Origin: Euonymus europaeus
Lineage: Eukaryota > Streptophyta > Magnoliopsida > Celastrales > Celastraceae
DNA: 64,000 nucleotides
NCBI GenBank assembly: GCA_963580455.1
Contig: OY756972.1
Coordinates: 20,413,001-20,477,000 of the forward strand
Direction: 5' to 3'
In this document: positions 49,489 to 60,239 of the stretch, piece after piece
How the letters are laid out: each line of letters opens with the position of its first letter
Position numbering within the stretch: position 1 is the first letter of the stretch
Position numbers and translations under genes: made by a program
The notes under the pieces: model-generated
Database searches by the model: none
Told to the model about the DNA's origin: nothing
What the model saw: only the letters and a program-made list of their open reading frames with translations

Positions 49489-49497
49489 CTATTTATA
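49489..49497 (-). promoter_or_regulatory. TATA box of the antisense gene
   Basis: TATAAATAG on the minus strand, 39 bp upstream of the first ATG and outside the LTR. It implies the antisense gene has its own promoter. Confidence 0.6.
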
Positions 49498-49747
49498 GTG
49501 GACGACCTTCTTGGTCAACGGCCCCGATCAAGAGACCTCTCACCTCCTTGCATCTCAGCCATTACTCTATCTTTAAATCCGGACCGTTATCTTCGTCAAA
49601 TTGCATCTCAACCATTAAAAGACACAGCGAAAGTGCAATCCAGAGAACAGTTATGCGTCATTATTATATTGCTCTGCTCGAGGTGACGGCTGTGTCAGAC
49701 CTATCATTGGTCATCATGGTCGACCAATTACAGGTCTGGGGGGCATA

Positions 49748-50262
49748 TGATAACCTCATAAAAGATCCACCATTTGAAATGCGACACGTGGCAGATAATG
49801 TACCCGACATACATTTGCTCGGTATAGTCTGACCTATATACATTGCTCGGTAGACTCCGAGCAATGTCCCTAGCCTACCTCGAGAAGGAGACGATCTCCT
49901 TATCTGACAAGGATTATGTCTCCTATTACCGCAAGGACTATGCAAAGGAAGTGGATTCCCAATAGGAGAAGGACTCTCCTCATCCTTATAAAAAGGCCTC
50001 CTCACCAGGTAAAAACTTAACTTTTGATTAGTGACTTCACTCACAGCTTTAGAGCACCGACCTACGTGTTCTCAAAGCTTGATTGTTTCTCATCTGATTT
50101 GAGCGTCGGAGCACCAACGCCAGAGAACAACAATCTCTGGCTTGGCCCCTAACTTACGTGTGCTTATCTCAGCAGGCTACATCACAAGCCGAGGAAGTGG
50201 AATACCGAGAAGACCTAGTTCCGAACGTACTGATACTGGCAGACCGGTTTTGCACGTCATCA
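49748..50262 (+). repeat. 3' LTR of the gypsy element
   Basis: 515 bp, preceded by a GGGGGGCATA polypurine-like tract and followed by GAATA. Compared with the 5' LTR it has CAGCTTT for CAACTTT, CTGATTT for CTGACTT, CCTAACT for CCTAGCT, and a 1-bp deletion in GATACTGG. Confidence 0.95.
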
Positions 50263-53200
50263 GAATAAATTGAACAAAGAAATTGAACAGAATTTACTTG
50301 AATCCGATTGATAGAGTACAGGACTCACTACCAAGGGACATCATTGGCAAATACTACTTTAACCTTAATAAAATATGTTTACATATTTATCAAAAATGAC
50401 TCATTACTTGATTTGTCTCTTGCGATAACCACATTCCCAGAGCCGACTCGTACAAGCCGCTGCTCCTTCAGCCGCTGAGAATCCGTGAGATTAGGCCAAG
50501 AGTGAAATTTATTGGGTAACCAAAAAGCAACGGGTCGACTTTACACAGGAACACGCATATCCCCTACAACCATAAGAAAACTAACCAGCCTAGACGTGTC
50601 ACTCTTGTATTGTGTGAATTAAAACGGGCCACGTAGTGAACTCGCTAACCATGTACGTACTCACTTTTAATCTCATCATCTCATCTGCTCTTTTTTTCTA
50701 TTCTCTAGTTCTTATGCCATCATGAAAGAAAGAAGCTATGATTTAAATATAAATAAATTAATGTCAAAACCAGAGAGTGAAAAAAGTTGAGCACAGATAT
50801 ACATTTTTTTCCCTCAATTATACATTTAGTTTCATTTTTTGTCCCTAAATTATTTTTATTCTTTAAATAATTTTTAAACTATTAACAAATACTTCGTTTA
50901 TCCTTTGAGAGAGTTTGAAACCGGAAAATTCTTGTGACATCCAATGTGGATTACTTAGACAAGGTGACTAATACGTGACAAATTCATGTGGCATCCTACT
51001 TGTATTTATTTAGATGAAGTGACTAATATGTGGCAAATTCATGTGGCATAATGAAACCCTAAATACCCAAAAATCCTTAAATCTCACTTAGTACATCTTT
51101 TCCTCTTTGTGCGACTGTCTTTGCTCTCTATCGCACAGCCCTTCAACTATTTTATCAAGCGATTCACCATCATCTCTTCAAAGTCACAACTTTGGTGTTC
51201 CAATCGCTCTCCCGACTATTCTCTCTGTCATTCTTGTTCTCATTTGCACAAGTTCAAGGTAAACCCTAGTTTTGATTGCCTTAGTTGTTCTTCAATTTGA
51301 GATTGAATTGCTTGCACGAATGTGGTCTCTTAGCCTTCAATTAGTTAATTGTTAATAAAATCGACAATATTGAAAGCAGTTATTTGCATTTTGTTCTTCC
51401 ACACAATTGTGGTTCTAATTGTAGATTGAATTGGTGAATTGCATTATGTTGTGAATTGATTGTAGGTATATGGGTGGGGAGAGGAGACAATGGAGGATCA
51501 TATAGAGGGTGTTGACTATGGAAAGCATGCATTTCTCTATTTTTTAAAAATTTGTAATGTTTGAATTCTATGTTTTGTAATCATGCTACTACACTGATGT
51601 TTAGATTTGATATGATATGCTGCTACATTGATGTTGAATTTGTGTTCATAGACCGGATTTTTAATCTGAAAAATATTGTAGACTTTTATTATTGGATTTG
51701 TGCATTTTTTTAAAAAGTTTAGAGACTAAACGTTGACACTTTCAAGTGTTGACAAACATATCATTCAACTTTTCAATAATTTGTCACGTAGGAAAACTTC
51801 AAGGTGCCTAGTGTATTGTATGCCACATAAGATTTTTTTGGTGACAAATTAAGTTTGACGATAAAAAAAATTATCTGACAATAGTTGATGAACGATTTTA
51901 AAAACGAAAAATAATTTAGAGAAAATATGAAACTAAAGGTATAACTCAACCACTAAATGTATATTTTTGTTAAAAAAAAGTTGTTCTCCCTACCTACCTA
52001 TGAAGGCCATGTGTCCACAAATCTGTTAGGCTTTTGAATCATGTGATGGGAAGAGATAAGAGAAGATAATTAATGACTCGTACTAACAAAAATAGTTCCC
52101 AACTTATAATTTGGTCATTCAATATTCAGACAAATATAATCCCACATGGCATATTTCTCACATTTCAAACAAACTTCACATATGGTGAGGAGTATAAAAT
52201 CTCTTCGACTAACTAGATTAAAATAAATTTAAATTTATGTCTGTTTAATTGAGAATATGTCTAATACATATAAGATGATAGACAGAGAGAATTCGAGCTT
52301 ATAAGTTCAAAAATTGCATTAATTTTGAATGAACATTTTTTTTCTTCTCCGAGTCTCTGCTTTAAATGGACCGATATTGGCAAGATTTTCCTTAGATACG
52401 CATCAGTATAAAAGAACAATGAAAGCAGTGACGTGTGTCAAATGACTCAAGTATCCAGATAATGGCATGTGTATCATTAACCTGTAATTGTTGTTTAAGG
52501 CGCTTGTCTTTAGATCAAAGTTCGGGCTTACGTGAATTTGATGATAAAGATAACTTCGAGGATTCGTAGTTCAATTTGGAAACTTCAAGCTGTTTCCTAG
52601 TACCAAACAAAGACACGAGTACATGACAATTACGTGTCAAGATGGAAGTAGGTTTTCATAGGTATAATTTTATTTAATAAATAAAGCATAGTTTTGTGTA
52701 AATCTCTGATTGTAAAACTAGTTTTTAAAAGAGAGACCAACAACATTATTTGTTTCTGTCGGAAACGCCATGCAGCAACATTACCCAACTGACAGCAACA
52801 CATATATGCACGTAAAGGTTAAATGTGATTGTTAGGTATTCATTCTTTTATCTTTTAAATTATCAAAATGACCAAATTTACAGCCATGTGTGACACTGTG
52901 ATGTTCTTATACTCTTCCACTATTGGTGTTTATTTATAATATGAAGTTTCGCGAGTTAGGGATCGAATACACTTGTCATCGATACATCGCAAGCATAAAG
53001 AGAGCACAACTTTTTTTTTTACTAGAAATCAGAATCTGTAGTGGACAAGATTATTTGATTAAGAGAATACAGTACGGAAAACCACATAACCTAAAATTCC
53101 CCAATTCACACACTTAAAAAATAATATTATAGTATCACCTTTCCAGCAAAAAATAAAGATATTTCATAGGGACAGGTGTCCATAAGGACATGAGATACAT

Positions 53201-53936
53201 GTCTACACAAAAAGTAAATGATGTTTTTCTAGAAGATTGACTGGAGCATGATGGTAGGATCCGGTCCGTTGTTTTTTGGGGTCAATTATCGGCCGATTAT
53301 ATTAATTTAAATCTAAAATATATATATATATATCAAAAAAAAATGTATCAAACCATTTGATTTTGATCGATTTGAGTTGACAGCCCTAAAATTGGCGTTG
53401 AAGTTGAAAGCTCCTAACTCCTTGAACAAGAGAACGTCCTTGGATTTTGATGTTGGGCCAGGATTTGGGAACTCCTTAATGGGCCAAGATAAGCTATCAC
53501 TATTAACGGGAATGAAACCAGGCCCGTTTTGACTGCGAAAGTGTCTACGGGGCCTAAACAGACGGGCTTAACTATGCTTGAAAGTTGAAAGAAGAAACTA
53601 CGATTTAAGTCCATCTTACAGAAGCCCAATAACACCACCGAGTGTTAACCGCTCATCTTGCGAATCGCGAACTCAACAAGACTGAAATTGGATAAGCAAC
53701 AAGGGCGGCGCACGCTGTCTCACTGTTCTCCTTCTCTGCTGTTGAAAACTACTTTCTCATAGACTCGGAGTAAGCTCTCGCTTAGTTACTTTTATGCTAG
53801 CATTGGTTTCTGTTTCTGAAACTACAGTCATACAGGAGTCCTTGGATTTGTTTTCATAGCCTTTCTCACATTCAGTCTTGTTGAAGCATGAATTGTTGAT
53901 TGTGAAGATTTCGGTTAGTACTGTTGGGTTCAATTT
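50263..53936. other. Intergenic region between gypsy element and PPR gene
   Basis: Contains a long inverted-repeat element at about 50798-51964. From 52000 to 53650 I see only AT-rich DNA with no supported gene. The PPR promoter and leader lie from about 53690, with a possible leader intron starting near CGGA|GTAAGC at 53769. Confidence 0.6.
50798..51964. mobile_element. Non-autonomous DNA transposon with about 100-200 bp inverted ends
   Basis: The left arm (ATATACATTT, then TTATACATTTAGTTTCAT, then CTAAATTATTTTT) is matched by the inverse of the right arm (ATATACATTT, TTATACCTTTAGTTTCAT, CTAAATTATTTTT) in the same order and spacing, at roughly 75-80% identity. Long inverted ends suggest a Mutator-like element. 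The interior (51090-51520) has a leader-like CT-rich stretch, GTAAACCCTAG and an ATGGGTGGGGAG start, as if a gene fragment were captured. Confidence 0.55.
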
Positions 53937-55793
53937 ATGGATTTTGTGGCACATACAAATCAAACCCATGATGGGTTCTGTTCATTTCAACGCTTTAGTA
54001 AAAAGAGTATGAGAGATAAAGTTTTTAGAGCTAGAGTCAGGGATGAAGCTGGCCCCAATTCCAGAAAGGTCAGATTTTATATGCGATGCAAAGGTCACCA
54101 TTTTGCTTTATCAACTGATAATTTGGAGTATAGAAAATCCGCGGGGTTTCAAAATCGAAGGCCGAGTGGTGTTTTGGCAGTTTCAAAGGTACAAGCCTTT
54201 GGGTTGAATGGTAAAGCTCAAAATCTGGAGAAAACCCTAAATGGTCATGTGAGCAATGGGAATAATACAAATTCAGTGCAGTCTTCTCATACGGTTGAAG
54301 AATTTGAGAGTAATAATCTTCTTCGTCGACTGGTTAGGAATGGAGAGTTGGAGGAAGCGTTTAAGGTTCTTGAGAGTATGGTTTATAATGGTGATATTCC
54401 TGATATAATCCCATGTACCAGTTTGATCCGTGGATTTTGTAAAATGGGAAAGACTAGAAAGGCTTCTCGTGTTATGGAGATCATGGAGGATTCTGGGGCA
54501 GTTCTTGATGTTATAACTTACAATGTTTTGATTAGTGGTTACTGCAAAGCAGGTGAGATTGATAATGCTCTACGAGTTCTGGACAGGATGAGTGTGGCTC
54601 CAGATGTAGTTACATATAACACAATTTTGCGTGTGTTGTGTGACAGTGGAAAATTGAAGCAAGCCATGGAACTTCTTGATCAACAGTTGCAAAAGGAGTG
54701 CTACCCAGATGTGATAACATATACAATATTGATTGAAGCCACGTGCAAGGAAAGTGGGGTTGGCCAGGCCATGAAGTTCTTAGATGAGATGAGGAATAGG
54801 GGCTGTAAACCTGATGTTGTTACTTTTAATGTTCTTGTCAATGGTATGTGTAAGGAAGGGAGGTTGGATGAAGCAATAAAGTTCTTAAACAGCATGCCTT
54901 CATATGAGTGCCAACCTAACGTGATTACACATAACATAATTTTGCGTTGCATGTGCAGCACTGGGAGGTGGATGGATGCAGAGAAACTATTAGCAGACAT
55001 GGTTGGGAAAGGCTGCTCTCCTAGTGTTGTTACTTTCAATATCTTAATCAATTTTTTGTGTCGGAAAGGGTTGCTAGGACGAGCAATTGATATGCTGGAG
55101 AAGATGCCCAAGCATGGATGTATACCAAATTCCCTAAGTTATAATCCACTGCTGCATGGCTTCTGCAAAGAAAAGAAGATGGAAAGGGCAATTGAGTATC
55201 TGGAGATAATGGTTTCTAGGGGGTGTTACCCTGATATTGTGACTTACAACACTTTGCTTACGGCATTATGCAAAGATGGGAAGGTTGATGCTGCAGTTGA
55301 GATACTTAATCAGCTAAGTAGCAAGGGTTGTTCACCTGTTTTGATCACTTACAATACCGTGATTGACGGGCTTTCAAAGGTCGGGAAAACAGAACAAGCC
55401 ATAAAACTATTGGATGAGATGCAGGCAAAGGGCCTCCAGCCTGATAGAATTACGTATTCTTCTCTTATTGGAGGGCTTAGTAGAGAAGGCAAGATTGACG
55501 AAGCTATCAAGTTTTTACGCGACTTGGACACATTTGGTCTCAGGCCCAATGCTATCACCTACAATTATGTCATATCTGGACTCTGTAAGGCCAAGCAGAC
55601 TGATCGTGCAATTGACTTATTGGCTTATATGATATCCAGGGGATGCACACCAACTGAAGTTACATACATGATTCTAATTGAAGGCATAGCTTCCGAAGGT
55701 TTAGCTAACGAGGCATTGGAGTTATTGAATGAGCTATGCTTGAGAGGAGTTGTAAAGAGAAGCTCTGCAGATCAGGTGACAGTCAAGATGTAG
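53937..55793 (+). CDS. P-class pentatricopeptide repeat protein, At1g09900-like
   Basis: Intronless frame of 618 residues. The first ~120 residues are poorly structured and basic. From about residue 122 there are 14 tandem 35-residue PPR motifs, the first one degenerate; examples are DVITYNVLISGYCKAGE and DIVTYNTLLTALCKDGK. There is no E, DYW or SMR domain, so it is a pure P-class protein. P-class PPR proteins bind organellar RNA base by base and support its stability, splicing or translation, normally in mitochondria or plastids. From memory it is close to Arabidopsis At1g09900 over its full length, including an N-terminus of the MDxxxxTxxxxxGFC kind, which supports this start. The RNA target is not known. 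No break or missing repeat was seen. Confidence 0.95.
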   Translation: MDFVAHTNQTHDGFCSFQRFSKKSMRDKVFRARVRDEAGPNSRKVRFYMRCKGHHFALSTDNLEYRKSAGFQNRRPSGVLAVSKVQAFGLNGKAQNLEKTLNGHVSNGNNTNSVQSSHTVEEFESNNLLRRLVRNGELEEAFKVLESMVYNGDIPDIIPCTSLIRGFCKMGKTRKASRVMEIMEDSGAVLDVITYNVLISGYCKAGEIDNALRVLDRMSVAPDVVTYNTILRVLCDSGKLKQAMELLDQQLQKECYPDVITYTILIEATCKESGVGQAMKFLDEMRNRGCKPDVVTFNVLVNGMCKEGRLDEAIKFLNSMPSYECQPNVITHNIILRCMCSTGRWMDAEKLLADMVGKGCSPSVVTFNILINFLCRKGLLGRAIDMLEKMPKHGCIPNSLSYNPLLHGFCKEKKMERAIEYLEIMVSRGCYPDIVTYNTLLTALCKDGKVDAAVEILNQLSSKGCSPVLITYNTVIDGLSKVGKTEQAIKLLDEMQAKGLQPDRITYSSLIGGLSREGKIDEAIKFLRDLDTFGLRPNAITYNYVISGLCKAKQTDRAIDLLAYMISRGCTPTEVTYMILIEGIASEGLANEALELLNELCLRGVVKRSSADQVTVKM

Positions 55794-56345
55794 TTGTGGT
55801 GACTCTTGATCTTTTTGATGACTGTTCACTGGCAACTTTGCCTTGGTCTTCCTCCTAGCTTGAACTTGATGTTTTATTGTCTCTTTCACTTATGTAGAAT
55901 CAATGACTATTTTGGCTTTGGCATCATACCCGGTACTTTTTCATATTCTATTCCTGTTCAAAATGATGCAGCATGTAAAATTTTTTGTTTGGCCTGCAAT
56001 GCTGATTGAGAAAAATCAAAACTACGTGGTCATTAATTGCTTTCTGGAGTAAAGGGGAAAGTTTTTGTTTAATTCTATTGTATGAAGGGCTGAGAATGTT
56101 TGGATAATCCCTCATAGGCTGAAATAGAGGATTCATCGAGTTTTTTATTTTTGTTATTTTACAATTTTGTATCGTTTTCCTTAAAAACAAAAGGAATTTA
56201 GTTCTCGTATGCTTCCCTCTACCACAGACTCCAAATCCTAAGCAAAGGCAACTGGGGAGAGGGACCCCACAAGCCCTTCACAAGAGAATGATAAGTCCAA
56301 GTCATTTCTAGGACTGAAAATTTTCTCCTGAGAAAAACTCAAGCC

Positions 56346-56708
56346 ATGGAACCAAACTCATCTTCCGGAATCTTCAACGATGAAGATGGATTGTTTTCAT
56401 GTTGGGGTCGTCTAAAGCTGAAGTTTCCATGGAACAAAAGAAGAAAAAGAAGCAACACCATCAGTAACAATACAAGGCAGAAGAGTGTGGCTTGCAGCAG
56501 CATAGCAGGAGCTCTTATGAGAGCAAAACAAGCAAAAGCAAGCCGTGGCTTTCGGTACGATCCTTTAAGCTATGCTCAGAACTTTGATGAGGGCTTCAGG
56601 GATGACGACGATGAGGAAGCCTTAAATCGTGGATTCTCTTCTAGGTTTGCTGCTCCTCCATCGAAAATGCGTGAGATGTGTGAGAGGAACTCGTGGGAGG
56701 ATAGTTGA
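56346..56708 (+). CDS. Small conserved plant protein of unknown function
   Basis: Intronless frame of 120 residues with an ATG in good context (AAGCCATGGA). Residues 19-36 contain CWGRLKLKFPW and a basic KRRKRS patch. Residues 69-83 read FRYDPLSYAQNFDEG, a motif I know from a family of short plant proteins often annotated as stress- or pathogen-responsive but without a defined biochemical role. An acidic DDDDEE stretch follows at 87-91. There is no signal peptide or membrane segment. It lies 550 bp downstream of the PPR gene on the same strand. The call as a real gene rests on the motif and composition. Confidence 0.75.
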   Translation: MEPNSSSGIFNDEDGLFSCWGRLKLKFPWNKRRKRSNTISNNTRQKSVACSSIAGALMRAKQAKASRGFRYDPLSYAQNFDEGFRDDDDEEALNRGFSSRFAAPPSKMREMCERNSWEDS

Positions 56709-57910
56709 GAGTTCTGTATTCATACATAGCCATACATGACAACAAGACAAGTATATGGATCAATAATGCATTTGGTAACCCTTTCTTTATATGAATGCTT
56801 AACATTCTCTATATCATGCTATGCTCTCCTAACTGTTAAAATTACCGGAATGTTAAATCAAAGTAATCCATTTATGTTGAGGGAAAGACTTGATGAGGAA
56901 CCGTATAAATAGAGGTCCTAATGCTCCTCCAAGGAAGAACCAGTCGGGTGCAGTCCAAGACTGCCAAATATGCGTTTCGGTCCAACCAAATCCCAAATGA
57001 TAAACACGATTAGAAGAGTACTAGTGCACTTTTGCACTTGCTTTTAAACAGTGTATATCTGCACCATTAAATACAGTTTGTAGGTTTTTCAGTAAGTGTG
57101 TTTTTTCTCTCTATTTTCAATCTACTATAATAAAGTGCATAGACAAATGCACTGCATTGGTCACCCTCTCTTCCCATAACAAACATATGTATCAAAGAGT
57201 ATAATACATACATGTTCTTGGTCTATTTACGAGGAAGTAGTTGATCCTCACATTTCTCTATAGATCCCAATAAGACCGTTGTCGCTTCGGCAGTGTTGTT
57301 TACGGGGAAGTAGTCAATCCTCACATTTCTTTATAGATCCCAGCAACCATACTCTAGTATTGACCGTTGTCGCTTGGGTAGTGCCTAACAACTTGTTTGC
57401 TTTTGAATTTTGTCCATGAAAAAAGTTTCAGACCAGTCCGGTAAGCTGGGATTGCTCCGGTTTCCAAACTCCAATGTACACCCCTAAAAAGAAGGAATCT
57501 CAGGCTTGTAGTTATTCTACTATGATTTTTAGATTCGAAATAATTTTTTAAACTTTTTGAAAAATTATGTGGTTGTAAAAATACAATGTTATATTTTTTG
57601 TCTAAAATAAAAATGAAAAGTACACGATAGTTATGGATTGTTGAATATAAACTGAAAATTATTTCATGCATTTTTCAACATGAAATGGAAATCACCATTT
57701 TTTTTTTGGAACACAAATCACCATTGTTTTAAGTGGATATGAAATTTATTTTTAATTAAGCCACTCACGAATTTTCGCATTTGTAAGAGGAGGTAGAATT
57801 GGGCCACATTTTATTAAAGTCTTAATGGGCTCATGTAATTGAACCCATCCTTCTTTTCCTATTGGGCTAAACTCAAATTTCGGTTGGAATATATTTGAAG
57901 AAAACTTTAG
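56709..57910. other. Intergenic region right of the small conserved gene
   Basis: No gene seen. Contains a two-unit tandem repeat at 57229-57388 and AT-rich DNA up to the copia LTR. Confidence 0.55.
57229..57388. repeat. Two-unit tandem repeat, about 72-bp period
   Basis: Both units contain GGAAGTAGT, then ATCCTCACATTTCT, TATAGATCCCA and CCGTTGTCGCTT. Unit 2 has an extra stretch (CCATACTCTAGTATTGA) before the last word. Confidence 0.75.
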
Positions 57911-58473
57911 TGTTGGGAAATTTGGATCAAATGGTATAATCTCAAATACCTTTTTCAGGAACTTCTTTAAACAAAATGTCAAAGAATAGAGAAATAGAAA
58001 ATACACAACACAAGAATTATAGTGGAAACTTCAAACCGGAGAAAAACCACTTTTGTTGTCAAAAGACAACCAGAGACAATTTTACTATGTGAAAAATTGT
58101 TACAACCACACTCTCAGTAACTTTCTCACACACCCAAAAACAAAGAAAACAATTACAAGCCCAAGAGGATTTTCCCACAAAATTCTCTCACTCAAAACCA
58201 CTCATACAAGTTTTTCTCTCATTTTTGGATGATCTTTAGCACCTAGTGAACTACTCTATTTATAGATGCATAAAGTTCATCCTTGATACATATTTTCAAC
58301 AATGACATTTGTCAATCATTCAACAATGACATTTGCCAAACTTTCAACCATTCAACAATGGTTATTGGCCTAACAAGCTTGAATTCAACAACAATGGTTG
58401 TTGGCCTAACAAGCATGCATTTTGCATGTGGATGTTACTAACAAATCAATATTATTTTTCATCAATCACAACA
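57911..58473 (-). repeat. 3' LTR of the copia element (complete)
   Basis: Ends TG..CA, 563 bp, rich in CAACAATG and TTGGCCTAACAAGC repeats near its inner end (about 58360-58415). Confidence 0.85.
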
Positions 58474-58826
58474 ATCTCCACCTTGATTAAAAATAAACAT
58501 AGTTACTCCACAACACTGTCTACTCCAACAGTCATAATTCTCTGCACCGAGAATTATCATACTCCACCATAAAGAGTACACTCACTTAGAATTAATCACC
58601 AATTCTAAGAATTTCACATCGGCTCATGTCGAAAACTTACTGAAAAATTATGGTACAACTCCCACGTTTGGCTTTCCCGGAAGTTCATCAGTCATCGACA
58701 AATATTTTTCACCACACACCTTGCATCAATGCCAAACCAATGCCTGTGTGCAAACTATGGATCCACTAGCAGTAATACATCCTCTTTCATGGCAACTAGT
58801 GGCATGCCATGAGGATTTACTTGCCT

Positions 58827-59615
58827 TCACACAACATCAACATCATCTCCCCAACGAGAGACACTGTTAGCGTCACCAGAGCTACTTGCCGAACCAGCTC
58901 CACCTTTTGGACAATTTCTTTTGAGATGTCCAGACTGACCACACCCCCAGCACACCACCTTCTTTTTCATGGAATTCTTCTTCCAAGATTCAGCTACTAT
59001 TGCTGAGTTTTCTGCAGGTGGAACATTATTTCCACCACTCAGCCTTTTCTCTTCAGAGAAAAGCTTTCCAGTAACTTCTGAAGAAATTATTTTTTCCTTC
59101 CCATGAATTAATATAGGTTTCATGTGCTCATAAGGATATGGAAGAGACCAGATAAGCCTTAAAGCTATATCTTCATCATCCATCTTAACACCAATAGACT
59201 CAAGTTCAGAGACAATCTCATTGAGAACACTCAAATGATCTGAAATCGTGGTTCCTTCACTCATACGTAATGTAAGAAATTACTCCTTCAGGTACACACG
59301 ACTTGAAATACCTTTTGACTGGTACAATTCTTCAAGTTTTTCCCAGAGCTCTTTGGTTGTAGATAATCCATGCACATTAGCAAGAATATTTTTAGCCAAA
59401 CACAGTCGAATTGTGCTTGCAGCTCTTAGATCAAGATCTTCCCAACCATCATCGATCACAGCAGCTTTAGAATCACTACTGGAATCAATGACTGGTTTCC
59501 CTTTCAATGCCTTGTGTAACCCGGATTGAATTAACACATCTTTGACTTGAATTTGCCATAAGCCAAAGTTGATTCTCCCATCAAACTTTTCGATACCAAA
59601 TTTAACGCTTGTCAT
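58827..59615 (-). pseudogene. Copia gag with one in-frame stop
   Basis: The frame starts at 59615 (MTSVKFGIEKFDG), and the region before the stop resembles the copia UBN2/DUF4219 gag (FGLWQIQVKDVLIQSG). A single TAA at 59280-59282 interrupts it where related proteins have glutamine (inference). The same frame then continues through ISDHLSVLNEIVSELESIG to a CCHC zinc knuckle, CWGCGQSGHLKRNC, near 58905-58945, and on to 58827. About 262 codons in total. The lesion is a point nonsense change, not a frameshift. Confidence 0.85.
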
Positions 59616-59658
59616 TTATGCCTTAAGAAACCTAGAATCTCCCGGCTCCGATACCAGT

Positions 59659-59928
59659 TGTTGGGAAATTTGGATCAAATGGTATAATCTCAAATTTCCC
59701 TCCCAGGAACTTCTTTAAACAAAATGTCCAAGAATAGAGAAATAGAAAATACACAACACAAGAATTATAGTGGAAACTCCAAACCGGAGAAAAATCACTT
59801 TTGTTGTCAAAAGACAACCAGAGACAATTTTACTATGTGAAAAATTGTTACAACCACACTCTCAGTAACTTTCTCACACACTCAAACTTTCAACCATTCA
59901 ACAATGGTTATTGGCCTAACAAGCTTGA
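59659..59928 (-). repeat. 5' LTR of the copia element (truncated, internally deleted)
   Basis: Matches the 3' LTR from TGTTGGGAAATTTGG, lacks the part equivalent to about 58136-58340, resumes at AACTTTCAACC, and stops at AAGCTTGA. After this, TGAAGAAAACGATAGTG follows, which resembles the sequence TGAAGAAAACTTTAGTG at the outer edge of the other LTR. Confidence 0.8.
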
Positions 59929-60239
59929 TGAAGAAAACGATAGTGATGCCCATTGCCCAATTCCCACATGGTTAAACGGTGCCGTTCTAATAGTGTCTCA
60001 ACAGGTTTACTAGTTGCGGTTTGTGTAGTTGTGGGAGGCGAGCGTGATAGTGTCAAAATATTCGTCACCAAAATACGGGGATCCCAACACAACGATTCGC
60101 TGTGCAGTCACATAAGCAGACACCTACCGAGTCCACCCACCCCACAATCACTGTCAACCACAGCCCACCAACCGAAACTCCACTATTGAAGCAGACAAAG
60201 AAGAATACCTACGCATTGAGAGCGAGAAGCAACAAAGAA
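59929..60239 (+). promoter_or_regulatory. SHMT upstream region and 5' leader
   Basis: Only about 310 bp separate the truncated copia LTR from the SHMT start codon. The stretch from about 60100 has a C-rich, leader-like composition. The SHMT core promoter must therefore lie in this short interval or within the LTR. No clear TATA box was seen. Confidence 0.45.

Larger units (their letters stand above)
40946..50262 (+). mobile_element. Ty3/gypsy LTR retrotransposon, Tat/Retand type, 9.3 kb
   Basis: The element has LTRs at 40946-41461 and 49748-50262 and a 5-bp target duplication, GAATA (40941-40945 and 50263-50267). A TGGCGCCGTCTGTGGGAAC primer-binding region follows the left LTR. The domain order is gag, protease, reverse transcriptase, RNase H, integrase, which defines Ty3/gypsy. 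An extra antisense gene lies between pol and the right LTR, as in Tat-lineage elements (Retand, Grande). The LTRs differ by three substitutions and one 1-bp deletion, so insertion is recent. The polyprotein is broken twice, so the copy cannot move on its own. Confidence 0.95.
57911..59928 (-). mobile_element. Truncated Ty1/copia element carrying only gag
   Basis: Minus-strand element. The 3' LTR is 57911-58473 (563 bp, TGTTGGG..ACAACA on the plus strand), with an adjacent polypurine tract on the minus strand (AAGGTGGAGAT). The 5' LTR is 59659-59928, with an internal deletion of about 205 bp and a missing outer end. The primer-binding site TGGTATCGGAGCCGG lies at 59642-59656 (minus), the initiator tRNA-Met site usual for copia. 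The internal region is only about 1.2 kb and has gag but no protease, integrase or reverse transcriptase. It is non-autonomous and now immobile. Confidence 0.88.

Noticed and set aside
47304..49832. Plus-strand frames opposite the antisense gene (for example 193 and 166 codons)
   Set aside because: They are shadows of the antisense exons and have no domain similarity; one runs into the LTR.
60102..60239. Upstream in-frame ATG for SHMT
   Set aside because: It would add 46 residues unlike any SHMT, while the ATG at 60240 gives the conserved MAMAMALRR start.
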